From Nitrospira sp. (GTDB lineage: Bacteria; Nitrospirota; Nitrospiria; Nitrospirales; Nitrospiraceae): a DNA stretch of 14,560 nt. A program made the translations under genes and the position numbers. The notes beneath the pieces were generated by a model. That model was given only the letters and a program-made list of their open reading frames with translations, was not told where the DNA came from and ran no database searches. Positions 1-6,910 of this stretch are shown piece by piece (position 1 is the stretch's first letter; each line of letters opens with the position of its first letter). The stretch is taken from contig JABMDE010000056.1 in NCBI GenBank assembly GCA_015904055.1, positions 1 through 14,560 of the forward strand, read 5' to 3'.

Positions 1-332
1 CTGCCGGCCAGCCGGAGGCCGATCCGTTCGATCTGCTCTGCCATGTCGCCTTCAACGCACCGTTGAGAACGCGCAGAGAACGGGCAGATAGACTGAGGAA
101 AGAGAAGAAAGATTTCTTCGATCAGTATGGACCGCAGGCGAAAGCCATACTGAGCGCACTGCTGGAGAAGTATGCCGAGTATGGCACGGCACAGTTTGTC
201 ATTCCTGACGTGCTGAAAGTGCCGCCACTTTCCGAGCGAGGCAACGTCATGGAGATCGCCGGGTTTTTCGGCGGACCGGACCAACTCCGCACGGCTGTCC
301 ATCGATTGCAAACATTGCTGTACGCAGCATAA
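1..332 (+). CDS. hsdR: Type I restriction enzyme R subunit (HsdR), C-terminal tail, cut by window edge
   Basis: The reading frame is open from the left edge (first full codon at base 3) to a TAA at 330-332, so about 109 C-terminal residues are present. HsdR is the ATP-dependent translocase and nuclease subunit of type I restriction complexes. The motor and nuclease domains lie outside the window. What is visible fits the EcoEI-type HsdR C-terminal domain: FDLLCHVAFNAPLRTRRERA near residues 10-29, then a charged helix and a closing segment ending QTLLYAA. An internal ATG at 63 gives an 89-residue ORF, but the homology-like sequence begins upstream of it, so that ATG is not the true start. The gene is followed by a four-helix-bundle gene, hsdM and hsdS on the same strand, which supports the call. 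HsdR identity is recognised from memory of the family, not from a search. Confidence 0.85.
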   Translation, partial: AGQPEADPFDLLCHVAFNAPLRTRRERADRLRKEKKDFFDQYGPQAKAILSALLEKYAEYGTAQFVIPDVLKVPPLSERGNVMEIAGFFGGPDQLRTAVHRLQTLLYAA

Positions 333-366
333 GGTATCTCAGACCGCAGACCTCAGAAGTTCTGCC

Positions 367-390
367 ATCTGAAATCTGAGATTTGAAATC
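367..390 (+). repeat. TCTGAAA-type heptamer repeat cluster, upstream of the four-helix-bundle gene
   Basis: TCTGAAAT at 368-375 overlaps TCTGAGAT at 375-382, and a further TTGAAATC closes the cluster, giving a 7-base period. The core AAATCTGAGATTT (373-385) is a palindrome around its central G. Matching clusters lie at 690-719 and 895-937, so the four-helix-bundle gene is bracketed by them. Function is not known from the sequence. Confidence 0.7.
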
Positions 391-402
391 CGCGTTTCGC
401 GG
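390..402 (+). other. Small GC hairpin just upstream of the four-helix-bundle start codon
   Basis: CCGCG, loop TTT, CGCGG is a perfect 5-bp stem ending 6 bases before the ATG at 409. It lies where a ribosome binding site would be expected, and no clear Shine-Dalgarno sequence is visible there. It has no T-run, so it does not look like a terminator. An effect on translation is only a guess. Confidence 0.35.
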
Positions 403-408
403 CAAGCG

Positions 409-906
409 ATGATGAAATACAAATCCTTCGAAGATCTTCCTGTCTGGCAAGCCGCCATCGAATTAGCCCGATATACCTACAGCTTCACCGAGCATCAAGC
501 CTTCCGCGGCCATGCCGGCTTACGTGATCAAATGGAACGCGCCGCGCTCTCCGTTTCCAATAACATCGCCGAAGGTTTCGAGCGTGGCAGTACGAATGAA
601 CTCCTTGTCTTTCTCTACATTGCCCGTGGCTCCGCGGGCGAAGTCCGCTCCATGCTCTGCCTCCTGGAGCGCGTTCCCGCGTTCTCCCCTCTGAAATCTG
701 AAATAGGTGATCTGAAATCGAGCTGCCTCAGCATTTCAAGGCAGCTCTACGGCTGGATTGAGCAACTCAAGAACTCCGATATTACCGGCCAGCGGCATCT
801 GAACGACAAGGTCCGCGCTCGTGATGCAGAGAAGAAAGGCCGTGATGCGTTTCTTGAAGAACTCGACCGTGTCCGCCAATCTGGACCGAACCGGTCTGAA
901 ATCTGA
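409..906 (+). CDS. Four-helix-bundle protein (23S rRNA intervening-sequence / Avd-like family)
   Basis: This 165-residue protein opens with KSFEDLPVWQAAIELARYTY and continues through LRDQMERAALSVSNNIAEGF (about residues 40-59) and a serine/arginine-rich SAGEVRSMLCLLERV helix. That pattern marks the family first seen in 23S rRNA intervening sequences and related to the Avd accessory protein of retroelements. Family members are usually near 120 residues. Here an extra charged tail of about 40 residues follows residue 125 and ends in repeat-derived codons (SEI, stop). A second ATG at 412 is an equal start candidate. The gene sits in the gap between hsdR and hsdM, 76 bases after the former and 23 before the latter. 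Relatives occur inside restriction loci, but no molecular role is established. It may have arrived as an insert, as TCTGAAA repeats lie on both sides and inside it. Confidence 0.88.
   Translation: MMKYKSFEDLPVWQAAIELARYTYSFTEHQAFRGHAGLRDQMERAALSVSNNIAEGFERGSTNELLVFLYIARGSAGEVRSMLCLLERVPAFSPLKSEIGDLKSSCLSISRQLYGWIEQLKNSDITGQRHLNDKVRARDAEKKGRDAFLEELDRVRQSGPNRSEI
690..719 (+). repeat. TCTGAAA-type repeat cluster inside the four-helix-bundle coding region
   Basis: Exact TCTGAAAT copies start at 690, 697 and 711. They are translated as part of PLKSEIGDLKS, so the repeat has been accommodated in frame within the protein. The 690/697 pair keeps the 7-base period of the flanking clusters. Confidence 0.7.
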
Positions 907-937
907 AATCTACCTCTGAGATCTGAAATATGAAATC
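895..937 (+). repeat. TCTGAAA-type repeat cluster carrying the upstream stop and the hsdM start codon
   Basis: TCTGAAAT copies start at 895, 902 and 922, and a TCTGAGAT at 915. A degenerate unit ATGAAATC covers 930-937. The TGA stop of the four-helix-bundle gene (904-906) and the ATG of hsdM (930-932) both lie inside the array. The hsdM translation start and its leader are therefore made of repeat sequence. The only purine-rich candidate ribosome binding site there is GAGA at 918-921. Confidence 0.7.
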
Positions 938-2453
938 GAAGGCTCCATTGAGCACCGCTCAGCAACTCGGTTCACTCATCAAATCAGCGCGCGACATCAT
1001 GCGCAAGGACAAGGGGCTCAATGGCGACCTCGACCGCCTGCCCATGCTTACCTGGATTATGTTCCTCAAGTTTCTGGATGATCTGGAACAGATCCGCGAA
1101 ACAGACGCCAAGCTCGCAGGCAAGCGGTTCCGTCCCGCCATTGAGCCTCCTTATCGGTGGCGCGACTGGGCCGCCAAGCCCGACGGCATTACCGGCGACG
1201 AGCTGATCGAGTTTGTGAACAACGACGAAGCCATCGGCCCAGACGGCAAGAAAGGCCCCGGTCTGTTCGCCTATCTTCGAAGTTTGCAAGGAGCTAATGG
1301 CGGAGACCGCCGCGACGTGATCGCTACCGTATTTCGGGGCACCGTCAACCGCATGATCAACGGCTACCTCCTGCGCGATGTCGTCAACAAAGTGAGCGGC
1401 ATCCACTTTTCCTCCAGCAACGAAATCCACACCCTCGGCCATCTCTACGAATCCATGCTCAAGGAAATGCGCGACGCCGCGGGTGATTCCGGTGAGTTTT
1501 ACACCCCGCGCGCCGTCGTCCGGTTTATGGTTGCTGTCACCAACCCGCAATTAGGGGAGACCGTCCTCGACCCAGCCTGCGGCACCGGCGGTTTCCTTGT
1601 CGAAGCCTTCTCCCATTTGGAGAAACAGTGCAGGACCATCCAGCAGCGCGAGATTCTTCAAACGAGAAGTCTCTGGGGAGGGGAGGCGAAGCCGCTACCT
1701 TATCTGCTTGCGCAGATGAATTTGCTCTTGCACGGCTTGGAAACGCCGCAGATTGATCCACTCAACAGTCTCCGTGTCGCGTTAAAGGAGATCGGCGACA
1801 AAGATCGTGTGGACATCATTCTGACCAACCCTCCGTTCGGCGCCGAAGAAGAGCGCGGCGTCCTCTCAAACTTCCCCGAAGACAAGCAGACCTCCGAAAC
1901 CGCCTTGCTTTTCCTTCAGCTCATCATGCGCAAGCTGAGGAGATTGCCAAAGCCAGGCAGAGCCGGTGTCGTGGTTCCTAACGGCACGCTTTTCGGCGAC
2001 GGTGTCTGCGCCCGCATCAAGGAAGAACTGCTGAAGGATTTCAACCTCCATACGATTGTGCGCTTACCCAACGGCGTCTTCGCGCCCTACACGAGCATTC
2101 CCACCAATCTCGTGTTCTTCAACCGTTCCGGTCCCACGAAAGACGTCTGGTACTACGAGCAACCACTGCCCGAAGGCCGGAAGAACTACACCAAGACCCA
2201 GCCGATCCAGTTCGAGGAATTCGCCGACTGCATCGCCTGGTGGGGGAAGCGGAAAGAGAACGTCCGGGCCTGGAAAGTCCCCGCCGCCGACATTCTAAAA
2301 AACGGCTGCAACCTCGACATCAAGAATCCTCGCGGCAAGGTGGATTTTGAGCATCTTCCTCCCGAGCAACTCGCCGACGACATCATGAAGAAAGAGCAGC
2401 GCATCGCTGAGATCATGGACGAGATCAAAAGTCTCCTGAAAGGTAGGGAATGA
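930..2453 (+). CDS. hsdM: Type I restriction-modification DNA methyltransferase (M subunit, HsdM)
   Basis: HsdM methylates adenine N6 in the bipartite target chosen by HsdS, and forms the M2S methylase and the R2M2S restriction complex. The 507-residue protein is full length for the family. An N-terminal HsdM_N-type helical domain spans about residues 10-150 (LPMLTWIMFLKFLDDLE). GEFYTPR is at 188-194, the SAM-binding motif DPACGTGG at 214-221 and the catalytic motif NPPF at 300-303. The C-terminal end is a charged helix (KKEQRIAEIMDEIKSLLKGRE). The ATG at 930 is the first usable start and lies inside a TCTGAAA repeat cluster, with only weak GAGA upstream as a ribosome binding site. The stop overlaps the hsdS start as ATGA (2450-2453), which implies translational coupling. 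No frame damage is seen, so the methylase catalytic subunit should be active if a working HsdS is made. Confidence 0.97.
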   Translation: MKSKAPLSTAQQLGSLIKSARDIMRKDKGLNGDLDRLPMLTWIMFLKFLDDLEQIRETDAKLAGKRFRPAIEPPYRWRDWAAKPDGITGDELIEFVNNDEAIGPDGKKGPGLFAYLRSLQGANGGDRRDVIATVFRGTVNRMINGYLLRDVVNKVSGIHFSSSNEIHTLGHLYESMLKEMRDAAGDSGEFYTPRAVVRFMVAVTNPQLGETVLDPACGTGGFLVEAFSHLEKQCRTIQQREILQTRSLWGGEAKPLPYLLAQMNLLLHGLETPQIDPLNSLRVALKEIGDKDRVDIILTNPPFGAEEERGVLSNFPEDKQTSETALLFLQLIMRKLRRLPKPGRAGVVVPNGTLFGDGVCARIKEELLKDFNLHTIVRLPNGVFAPYTSIPTNLVFFNRSGPTKDVWYYEQPLPEGRKNYTKTQPIQFEEFADCIAWWGKRKENVRAWKVPAADILKNGCNLDIKNPRGKVDFEHLPPEQLADDIMKKEQRIAEIMDEIKSLLKGRE

Positions 2454-3208
2454 ACGTTTCCTGGCAACCAGCAAAGCTTGCCCAAGTTCTCACACCCGTT
2501 TCACGTGCCGAGGCCGTAGACCCGACGAAAGAATACCGCTTGCTGGGAATCCGTCTGGATGGTGCAGGGCCGTTCCTGCGAGAAACTGTGGCAGGCTCTC
2601 AAAGTGCAGCAACGAGACTCTTTAAGGTGGAAGAGGGAGATTTCATTTACAGTCGTCTCTTCGCATGGCGGGGAGCGTTCGGCGTCATTGGATCAGAACT
2701 GGATGGTTGCTACGTCTCTGGAGAGTTCCCCACATTCAAGCCAAACACGGAGAAGATTGATATTGAGTTTCTGCGACTCTGGTTCCACTTACCTACCACA
2801 CTCGAACGAGTAGAGGCTGATTGTTCAGGAAGTACCCCTCTTACTCGAAATCGATTCAAAGAGAACTTCTTTCTGGATCTTGAAATCTCTCTCCCCCCGC
2901 TTACGAAGCAGCGGTGGATCGTGGCACGGATCGAATCTTTGGCCGCGAAAGTCGAAGAAGCCCGGGCGCTACGCGGGCAGGCAGTTGAGGGGGCGGAACT
3001 GTTCTGCGTTCGTGCAATTCACAGATTCTCGATAGCCCGAAGTGGGACTTCAAACGGATGGAATCCGTTCTCGCTGAACCGCCTAGAAACGGACTTGCTC
3101 CACAGCCAGAAGTTGAATCGGGTGGCCGACCGATGCTCCGCATCAACGCGGTATCTAGTTCGCCCAGCCGTTTCGTCGATCTCACAGCCTACAAAACAGT
3201 TGAGGTAG
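2450..3208 (+). CDS. hsdS: Type I specificity subunit (HsdS), N-terminal half with first target-recognition domain; frame broken near 3025
   Basis: HsdS binds the two half-sites of the target DNA. This frame starts at the ATGA overlap with hsdM. It carries the first target-recognition domain (about residues 1-150) and the first central conserved helix, LPPLTKQRWIVARIESLAAK and following, near residues 150-175. After about residue 190 (GAELFCVRAIHRF) the frame loses HsdS character, and the true continuation, DSPKWDFKRM, is in the next frame. A one-base loss at about 3020-3045, plausibly near the TTCTC at 3026-3030, explains this. The roughly 60 residues after the break up to the stop at 3208 are probably not native. 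The polypeptide is thus a half-specificity protein unless the break is a sequencing error. Half-HsdS proteins can sometimes pair to form a functional symmetric subunit, but nothing here proves that. Confidence 0.85.
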   Translation: MNVSWQPAKLAQVLTPVSRAEAVDPTKEYRLLGIRLDGAGPFLRETVAGSQSAATRLFKVEEGDFIYSRLFAWRGAFGVIGSELDGCYVSGEFPTFKPNTEKIDIEFLRLWFHLPTTLERVEADCSGSTPLTRNRFKENFFLDLEISLPPLTKQRWIVARIESLAAKVEEARALRGQAVEGAELFCVRAIHRFSIARSGTSNGWNPFSLNRLETDLLHSQKLNRVADRCSASTRYLVRPAVSSISQPTKQLR

Positions 3209-3660
3209 GTGACCATATGGCGGAGCCGTTTATTCTGCAGCAGGACGATGTGTTCATCGTCCGCTATAACGGCGACATTAATCGCGTCGCTAAGGCAGCA
3301 ATCTTCAAAGGTGAAAAGAATACGACGATAGTATATCCGGACAAGCTGATGCGCTTACGGGCGGACCAACGAAAGATGCTGCCAGACTTTCTGGTTTATG
3401 CCTTGGGGTCAAGGCGAGTCAGAAAACAGGTTGAAGAGTTGGGGAAAACCACAGCAGGACAGATCGGTGTGAGCGGAGCAGATGCGAAGGCGTTTGTAGT
3501 TCCAGTGCCGCTTCTCCAAGAACAACGCCAGATCGTCGCCTATCTCGATGGTCTGCAAGCCAAGGTGGACGCGCTGAAGAAGTTGCAAGCTAAGACCGCT
3601 GCTGAACTCGCTGCCCTCCTGCCTTCCATCTTGGATAAGGCCTTCAAAGGGGAACTATAA
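3058..3660 (+). CDS. hsdS: Type I specificity subunit (HsdS), C-terminal half with second target-recognition domain
   Basis: This frame continues the HsdS interrupted upstream. The homologous sequence begins before the ATG at 3058, at about 3031 (DSPKWDFKRM), which matches the usual start of a second recognition domain. The domain spans about residues 1-150. It is followed by the second conserved helix region, PVPLLQEQRQIVAYLDGLQA, then AKVDALKKLQAKTAAELAAL and the typical closing LDKAFKGEL. Joined across the break, the two parts would give about 403 residues, a normal HsdS length, so one gene has been split rather than two short genes being native. The ATG at 3058 has no convincing ribosome binding site. 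If translated alone, the product would have one recognition domain and one coiled-coil spacer. The break could also be a base-calling error. Confidence 0.83.
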   Translation: MESVLAEPPRNGLAPQPEVESGGRPMLRINAVSSSPSRFVDLTAYKTVEVGDHMAEPFILQQDDVFIVRYNGDINRVAKAAIFKGEKNTTIVYPDKLMRLRADQRKMLPDFLVYALGSRRVRKQVEELGKTTAGQIGVSGADAKAFVVPVPLLQEQRQIVAYLDGLQAKVDALKKLQAKTAAELAALLPSILDKAFKGEL

Positions 3661-3675
3661 ATACAGTGCTCCAGA

Positions 3676-3804
3676 ATGATGGTCCTATGGTGGATGCAGC
3701 GTACAGACCACGACGGACTCATTGCCGGGTTCTTTCATCCTAGCCTGACGCCTGCTGAACGCATCCAAGCGCAAATTGAAGGATGGATTCTCGGCGTCCC
3801 GTAA
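3676..3804 (+). CDS. Unrecognised 42-residue ORF after hsdS
   Basis: An ATG at 3676 (or 3679) opens a short frame ending in TAA at 3802-3804. It encodes a sequence rich in aromatic and hydrophobic residues that ends in LTPAERIQAQIEGWILGVP. It lies 15 bases after the hsdS stop, in the same frame, with no clear ribosome binding site. I recognise no family. The C-terminal part reads like a real amphipathic helix, so it may be the tail of a larger gene removed by rearrangement, but it could be a chance ORF. Apart from this ORF and short palindromes, I see nothing else between hsdS and the methyltransferase block. Confidence 0.3.
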   Translation: MMVLWWMQRTDHDGLIAGFFHPSLTPAERIQAQIEGWILGVP

Positions 3805-3859
3805 TAATCGTCCTGCCAAACTGCTGACCGCCCTCCGCAAGTGGCCACGACGGCGCATT

Positions 3860-3871
3860 GCCTGCGCAGGC
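3860..3871. other. 12-base perfect palindrome near the left edge of unit A
   Basis: GCCTGCGCAGGC is self-complementary and lies 22 bases inside the unit A boundary, 28 bases upstream of the methyltransferase ATG. The equivalent in unit C (12018-12029) has one mismatch. No T-run follows, so a terminator is unlikely. It may be chance in GC-rich DNA. Confidence 0.3.
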
Positions 3872-3898
3872 TCCTCGCATTCCGTTCGGCCGCCCTGT

Positions 3899-4699
3899 AT
3901 GCTCGGCATCGCTATGGCTCGCTGGTTGCTTCCAACACAGGACCCCTGGGCTACACCGTTCGCCGAGACGTTGCTCTCGCAGTTGTCACTGGCATCTGGT
4001 CTGCACATTCTCGACGTCGCATCGGGACATGGCATTCCCGCCTTCTATCTCGCCGAGCAGGTCGGCCCAACGGGACGCGTGCTTGGTATCGATCTCAGCG
4101 CCGGCCAAGTCGCCCGCGCACGGGCCATTCAAGGGGCACAGCTGCCTTGGCTGTCGTTCGAGTGCCGCGATGTACGCACGCTGCCGGCTGAATTGCCCCT
4201 ATTCGATCGCATCACCGGAAACCTCTCTGTCATGTTTTTCCGTCCCAACCGCGAGGAGGCCCTGCGCGGGTTAATCCGTCACCTGAAGCCTGGCGGCCAG
4301 CTGGTGCTGACCTTTCCGTCACTCGGTACGTTTGACTCGCTGTGGCAACGGGTTGATCATGAATTGCTGCGGCGAGGCCACAGCACAGAGCGGGAACGCT
4401 TCCATGCGTATCTGGCCGAACGGCCTTCAGCGGAGGACGCCCGCCGGTGGCTTACCGCCCTTGAGATGACCGAGGTCTCGGTGGTTGAACAGCCGCTGGA
4501 AGTAGCGATCGGGGACGGCCCGGCCTTTCTCTATCATCCGTTGCTGCGCGGGGGATTCCTGGACGACGTATATGAGTGTTTCGAGGATCAACGGCAGGCA
4601 GACGACATGATGACAGTGATCTCGGCGGATCTGGCCAGTTTCAGGCCACTGATTGCGTTGCGCTGTGTAATGTCGGCCTGGAAGGGTGCTGTGGATTAG
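3899..4699 (+). CDS. Class I SAM-dependent methyltransferase, copy A (full length)
   Basis: This 266-residue protein matches copy C along its whole length. The SAM-binding motif I, HILDVASGHG, lies near residues 36-45. LGIDLS (62-67) supplies the acidic residue expected to hold the ribose of SAM, and LKPGGQLVLTFPS forms the typical strand-turn after the core. It most resembles the UbiE/Methyltransf_25 type of small-molecule methyltransferase, and the substrate cannot be told. The frame is open back to an ATG at 3776. Similarity to copy C covers only 3838 onward, so the conserved ATG at 3899 is preferred, with the ATG at 3914 (MARWLLPTQDPW) as an alternative. No clear Shine-Dalgarno sequence is seen at either. 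The stop (4697-4699) overlaps the stop of the converging hrpB by 4 bases. Confidence 0.85.
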   Translation: MLGIAMARWLLPTQDPWATPFAETLLSQLSLASGLHILDVASGHGIPAFYLAEQVGPTGRVLGIDLSAGQVARARAIQGAQLPWLSFECRDVRTLPAELPLFDRITGNLSVMFFRPNREEALRGLIRHLKPGGQLVLTFPSLGTFDSLWQRVDHELLRRGHSTERERFHAYLAERPSAEDARRWLTALEMTEVSVVEQPLEVAIGDGPAFLYHPLLRGGFLDDVYECFEDQRQADDMMTVISADLASFRPLIALRCVMSAWKGAVD

Positions 4700-6411
4700 G
4701 TCGTTCTCCGTTTGGCCTTTGCCGTCGGGGGAGCGGTGAGGGGATCGTTGGGCCAGTGGTGCTTGGGGTAGCGGCCGCGCAGTTCTTTCCGCACGTCGTG
4801 GTAGGTGTTGCGCCAGAAGCCGGCCAGGTCTTGGGTGACTTGAACCGGCCGTTTGGCCGGCGACAGCAAATGCAGCATGACGGGAATTTTGCCGCCCGCC
4901 ACACGGGGAGTATCTTGGCAGCCGAACAGCTCTTGCAGCCGCACGGCCAACACGGGCATCTCCGAGCCCTCGTAATCGAGTCGAACATGGGAGCCGCTTG
5001 GCACGGTGAGATGGGTGGGGGCAAGACGAGCGAGCTGCTGTTGTTGCTCCCATGTCAGCAACGCATGGAGCGGCGTGGCGAGATCCATGCGCTTGATGCG
5101 ATCCAGCGTGGTGATGCCGGTGAGATAGGGGCCGAGCCACTGATCGACGGTGTGCAACAAGGTCTCATCTGACAGATCGGGCCAGCGCGCCCCACTCCCA
5201 TCGGCTCGGCGGAGCAACTGGACACGGGCACGCCATTGCTGCAACTCCGGCGTCCAGGCCAGCGCGGCCAGTCCTGACTGCCGAACCCCCTGCACGAGCG
5301 CAGCTGCGATCAGCAAAGGATCGGGCTTCGAGAGAGGCTGTTGCGAGAGTACGAGCGATCCCAAGCGTCGCTGTCTCGCCGCCCGCACGCTCTGCGTCTT
5401 GTCATCCCATGCCACCGCCTCAGTTTCGACGATGTCCTTTTCGTACAGGTCCGCCAACGCTGAATCCGATACCGGTGCAGCCAGATCGATGCGGGCCCAT
5501 TGTTGGCCGCCGTCTAACTCAGCAATGACGAGGTACCGTTCCGTGCCGAGCGGGTCGGGGCCTGAAAAAGAAGCGCCGCGTCCATTGGCCATCAGATACC
5601 GTGCCTCGCCGCCGTCCTGCCGCTGGGCAATCCGGTCAGGATAGGCGAGCGCCAGCAAGAGCCCCACCTGATCGAGTTGATCTTTCGTATTTGACCGTTC
5701 TCCCGTTGTGGTGCGGGCGAGCTGTCGGTGCCAAAGATCTGCTGTCCGTTTGATATGCTGGGCAGCGCCACGGTCGATCGTCGCGCCGCCGGCAATATCG
5801 TGATGTCCATACAGGGCATCGAGTCTGACCCGGAGATCGGCATTCCGATGCCCCCGATGGGTTCGGAATATATCGCGTTCGCTCAGGAGCGCCGCCACGT
5901 CACAGGCCAGAGTCGCCATGCACAGAGACTGCGCCCTGAGGATCATATGGGCAAGGCGCGGATGTAGCGACAGTTCGGCCATCGCTCGTCCGTGAGGAGT
6001 GATGCAGCCGTTGGAATCTATAGCGCCCAATCGGGTCAACAATTCTTTTGCCTGTGTGACAGCTCCCGAAGGTGGAGGGGTTAACCAGGACAGTTCGGAC
6101 GGATCGCCGGAGCCCCACAGTGCGAGTTCCAAGACGAGCGATGTAAGATCGGCTTCCAGTATTTCCGGAGGTCGGCGAGGAGTCAGGGATATCTGCTCCC
6201 GCTCGGTCCAGAGGCGGTAACCGATCCCCGGTTCCAGACGTCCGGCTCGGCCACGCCGTTGGTCGGCGGAGTCCTGTGTGACACGACTGGTCTCTAATCG
6301 GGTCAAGCCGGAACGGGGATCGAACCTCGGTGCACGTAACTGCCCCGCATCAACCACGATACGGACACCGTCGATCGTCAGACTGGTTTCGGCAATCGAT
6401 GTTGCCAGCAC
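4696..6411 (-). pseudogene. hrpB: ATP-dependent helicase HrpB, copy A, N-terminal third missing
   Basis: This is a 571-residue remnant equal to residues 271-841 of the complete copy B. It starts in motif V (VLATSIAETSLTIDG) and keeps motif VI (QRRGRAGR), the helicase-associated domain and the HrpB-specific C-terminal region. The Walker A, DEFH and SAT motifs are absent, so it cannot hydrolyse ATP. At 6411 hrpB sequence stops and antisense methyltransferase sequence begins. The frame stays open, and an ATG at 6459 would add 16 foreign residues (MGRKNMTERF and on), giving a 587-residue chimera with no credible ribosome binding site. No internal stop or frameshift is present, and most differences from copies B and C are silent. 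The copy was therefore under selection as an intact gene until recently, or it has been joined artificially. Confidence 0.9.
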
Positions 6412-6413
6412 GT
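6411..6413. other. Junction between hrpB (unit A) and methyltransferase (unit B)
   Basis: Left of the junction, GTTGCCAGCAC matches hrpB at 8612-8622. Right of it, TTCGATCGCATTACCGG matches the methyltransferase at 4202. The single G at 6412 is unassigned. The two parents share at most a base or so at the breakpoint, so the join is non-homologous. The frame is kept on both strands. Confidence 0.9.
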
Positions 6414-6910
6414 TCGATCGCATTACCGGAAATCTCTCCGTCATGTTTTTCCGTCCCAACCGCGAAGAGGCCCTACGCGGGTTGATCCGTCACTTAAAAC
6501 CCGGCGGCCAGATGACGCTGACCTTTCCGTCACTCGGCACATTCGATTCGCTATGGCAACGCGTCGATCATGAGTTGCTTCGGCGCGGCCACAGCACAGA
6601 GCGGGAACGCTTCCATGCGTATCTGGCTGAACGGCCTTCAGCGGAGGATGCCCGCCGGTGGCTTACCGCCCTTGAGATGACCAAGATCTCGGTGGTTGAA
6701 CAACCTCTGGAAGTGGTGAGCGGGGACGGCCCGGCTTTTCTCTATCATCCGTTGCTGCGCGGGGGATTTTTGGATGATGTGTACGAGTGTTTTGAGGATC
6801 AAGGGCAGGCAGACGACATGATGACAGTAATCTCGACAGACCTGGCCGGGTTCAGGCCACTGATTGCACTGCGCTGTGTGATGTCGGGTTGGAAGAGTGC
6901 GGCGGACTAG
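6413..6910 (+). pseudogene. Class I SAM-dependent methyltransferase, copy B, N-terminal part missing
   Basis: Only the last 165 residues remain, equal to residues 102-266 of copy C, starting FDRITGNLSVMFF. Motif I (LDVASGHG) and the ribose-binding acidic loop are lost, so SAM binding is not expected. The frame is open leftward through antisense hrpB to an ATG at 6278, making a 210-residue hybrid whose first 45 residues are meaningless antisense sequence. No ribosome binding site for that ATG is evident. The remaining sequence has no stop or frameshift and differs from copies A and C mainly at silent positions, with a few changes such as QMTLTFPS for QLVLTFPS. It converges on the complete hrpB with a 4-base overlap. 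Confidence 0.88.

Larger units (their letters stand above)
3838..6411 (+). repeat. Methyltransferase-hrpB block, unit A (truncated inside hrpB)
   Basis: Similarity to unit C (11997 onward) begins sharply at 3838, with AAGTggCCACGACG against AAGTaaCCACGACG. It runs with a constant offset of 8158 and no net indels to the window end. From 4202 to 6411 the block also matches unit B at an offset of 2211. The block ends abruptly at 6411, inside the hrpB motif V region. Differences from the other copies are scattered and mostly in third codon positions. Confidence 0.93.

Noticed and set aside
367..937. TCTGAAA repeats as a CRISPR array
   Set aside because: Units are 7-8 bases, partly overlapping, lack spacers of regular length and lie partly inside a coding region.
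984..1550. A 188-codon - strand ORF opposite hsdM
   Set aside because: It is a shadow of a strongly conserved gene and has no family resemblance or ribosome binding site.
2989..2993. Run of five G as a phase-variation tract in hsdS
   Set aside because: The run is short, and sequence after it still reads as HsdS (VEGAELFCVRAIHRF) in the original frame, so the break is downstream.
3776..3898. Longer N-terminus for methyltransferase copy A (ATG at 3776, 307 residues)
   Set aside because: The extra part lies mostly outside the block shared with copy C and overlaps the 42-codon ORF; copy C has an in-frame stop at the corresponding place.
4576..5172. A 198-codon + strand ORF, with equivalents opposite the other hrpB copies
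   Set aside because: It lies antisense to conserved HrpB coding sequence; the open frame reflects GC-rich codon use and the copies differ in length and content.
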